Source of the DNA: Methanohalophilus euhalobius
GTDB taxonomy: Archaea; Halobacteriota; Methanosarcinia; Methanosarcinales; Methanosarcinaceae
Direction of reading: 5' to 3'
NCBI RefSeq assembly: GCF_900215215.1
Contig: NZ_OBDR01000007.1
Span: 1-64,000, forward strand
Length of the DNA: 64,000 bases
The position numbers were made by a program, and so were the translations under genes. The stretch's first letter is position 1. Each line of letters starts with the position of its first letter. Below the pieces are notes generated by a model, which saw nothing but the letters and a program-made list of their open reading frames with translations, ran no database searches and had not been told where the DNA came from. Positions 62,805 to 64,000 of this stretch are shown piece after piece.

Positions 62805-63908
62805 ATGAAATCCATTGTTGAAGAGGCATTAGCTCGCTCAGCAGAAGAAAGACAAGTAAGTGCCGAAGCATCGGAACCGAAGGATGTCAATGCGGAGATA
62901 GAAGCAGTTTTGAAAGGTATGCATACCAATATTAAAGTTATTGGATGTGGCGGAGGAGGTTCGAACAGCGTCCAGAGGATGACGAATGAGGGAATTAAGG
63001 GAGCACAACTTGTAGCCCTCAATACTGATGCTCAACACCTCTTGGATGTTAGTTGTGATAATAAGATACTGATCGGCAAGAAAAAGACCCGTGGTCTGGG
63101 TGCCGGCAGTCTCCCTCAAATTGGAGAGGATGCTGCACTTGAAAGTATTGATGAACTCACTGAAGTGGTCGAGGGTACCGACATGGTATTCATCACAGCA
63201 GGGCTTGGTGGAGGTACCGGGACCGGTTCCGCAGCTGTGGTAGCAGAGGCTGCCAGGGATGCAGGTGCTCTTACCATTGCTGTTGTAACTCTGCCTTTTG
63301 CAGTAGAGGGAGAGGTGCGCCGTACCAATGCTGAAGCAGGACTGGAAAGACTCAGGGATGTTGCCGATACTGTAATTGTAGTACCCAATGACAAACTTCT
63401 GGAAGTAGTGCCACGTTTGCCTTTGCAGGCCGCATTCAAGGTTTCGGATGAAGTGTTAATGAGGGCTGTAAAGGGAATTACCGAACTGATAACCAAACCC
63501 GGTCTTGTTAACCTTGACTTTGCCGATGTACGTACCGTCATGCAGAACGGTGGCGTTGCCATGATCGGTCTGGGAGAGGCTGATGGTGATAGTAAGGCCA
63601 GTGAATCCGTACAGAAAGCATTACGCAGTCCACTTCTTGACGTGGATATCTCCGGTGCAACCTCTGCACTTGTTAATGTTGTCGGTGGTCAGGACATGAC
63701 TGTTTCAGAAGCAGAAGGAGTAGTTCAGGAAGTCTATAGCAGGATAGACCCTGGTGCAAGACTCATATGGGGTGCACAGGTCGATCCGGATCTGGAACAC
63801 ACAGTGCGCACAATGATAGTTGTGACTGGTGTCAAATCACCGCAAATATATGGCCCGGGCGGAGCAAAGAACGTTACAAGGAGATATGGAATAGACTTTG
63901 TGGGATGA
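62805..63908 (+). CDS. ftsZ: Cell division protein FtsZ
   Basis: A protein of 367 residues, archaeal FtsZ GTPase of the division ring. It has [26 protein letters not shown], the GTP signature [28 protein letters not shown] and [11 protein letters not shown]. The T7 loop reads [15 protein letters not shown], the GTPase-activating segment, and there is a C-terminal domain. ATG 62805 has GGAGG 9 bases upstream; an ATG-less start eight codons earlier is rejected. In methanogens the next genes are often secE and spt5, but they lie outside the window. Confidence 0.96.
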   Translation: MKSIVEEALARSAEERQVSAEASEPKDVNAEIEAVLKGMHTNIKVIGCGGGGSNSVQRMTNEGIKGAQLVALNTDAQHLLDVSCDNKILIGKKKTRGLGAGSLPQIGEDAALESIDELTEVVEGTDMVFITAGLGGGTGTGSAAVVAEAARDAGALTIAVVTLPFAVEGEVRRTNAEAGLERLRDVADTVIVVPNDKLLEVVPRLPLQAAFKVSDEVLMRAVKGITELITKPGLVNLDFADVRTVMQNGGVAMIGLGEADGDSKASESVQKALRSPLLDVDISGATSALVNVVGGQDMTVSEAEGVVQEVYSRIDPGARLIWGAQVDPDLEHTVRTMIVVTGVKSPQIYGPGGAKNVTRRYGIDFVG

Positions 63909-63960
63909 TTTCCTGCATTTTCTATTTTGGATATCATATTCCTCCAGTCGAAAGATATTT

Positions 63961-63970
63961 TGCATATAAG
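63961..63970 (+). promoter_or_regulatory. TATA-like box for the gene beyond the right edge
   Basis: TGCATATAAG lies 53 bases after the ftsZ stop, following a T-rich stretch. It fits an archaeal box A for the next plus-strand gene, which starts outside the window. No open frame begins before base 64000. Confidence 0.3.
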
Positions 63971-64000
63971 GTTATGTGAGTGGCGCTATAGTTTTATAGC

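Noticed and set aside
1-64000. CRISPR arrays, rRNA, tRNA genes and intact insertion sequences
   Set aside because: No regularly spaced repeats, no transposase frame and no recognisable RNA gene were seen on reading the intergenic spaces by eye; a covariance search could still reveal a small RNA.

Overview
The window comes from a methylotrophic methanogen of the Methanosarcinaceae type. This is inferred from gene content: coenzyme B (homoaconitase small subunit plus homoisocitrate dehydrogenase), methanopterin (RFAP synthase), the archaeal mevalonate trio (HMG-CoA synthase, thiolase, DUF35 protein), archaeal AglB, Nop5-fibrillarin, archaeal-type UMP kinase, an EppA/PibD-type pilin and ribose-1,5-bisphosphate isomerase. 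A moderately salt-adapted genus such as Methanohalophilus or a relative would fit, but the genus is not proven. Bases 1-8.2 kb hold membrane proteins and a SIMPL protein, a MazE/MazF-like pair between two decayed DUF234 ATPase tails, a lipoprotein/DUF4870 pair, an overlapping DUF2283/DUF4258-like pair, and two decayed genes (YgiT-type zinc finger, YdjM-like membrane protein).

Bases 8.2-24.6 kb are a surface-glycan region: GalU, a broken TspO-like gene, a membrane GT2, a nucleotide-sugar dehydrogenase remnant and a terminase-like fragment. An AT-rich block follows with a pyruvyl-transferase-like protein, NeuB, a NeuA-PseG fusion, a flippase and glycosyltransferases. AglB ends the region. The block probably makes, activates and flips a nonulosonic-acid-containing glycan that AglB transfers to protein.

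Bases 24.7-26.2 kb carry two toxin-antitoxin modules (MntA/HepT and RHH/RelE) around a YwbE gene. From 26.8 to 40.2 kb the content is mostly core: HacB, an unrecognised protein and AksF in one operon; UMP kinase; ferredoxin; pilin; an XPD/DinG-type helicase; RFAP synthase; Nop5; fibrillarin; a rhodanese lipoprotein; PurH; a DUF2284 protein.

Bases 41.1-46.6 kb are the most unusual part. A five-gene operon encodes a lipoprotein solute-binding protein, a SAM methyltransferase, a radical SAM protein whose C-terminus is a solute-binding-protein lobe, a BtuC/FecC permease and a BtuD/FecE ATPase. It lies between the intact 3' end of a PAPS-reductase-like gene and a decayed copy of that same 3' end in direct orientation, as expected for an inserted island. 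I propose that it imports a metal chelate or corrinoid-like molecule and modifies it in the cytoplasm.

Bases 46.6-64 kb return to housekeeping: the PAPS-reductase-like protein, a Cas4/RecB-like protein lacking nuclease residues, an XRE regulator, the mevalonate trio, a CYTH protein, MetG, SppA, a SagB-like oxidoreductase, ribose-1,5-bisphosphate isomerase, an aldehyde dehydrogenase, DUF427, a Trm5-like methyltransferase, D-aminoacyl-tRNA deacylase and FtsZ. I found no rRNA, tRNA, CRISPR array or intact insertion sequence by eye. Many short decayed genes were recovered by reading through frameshifts.
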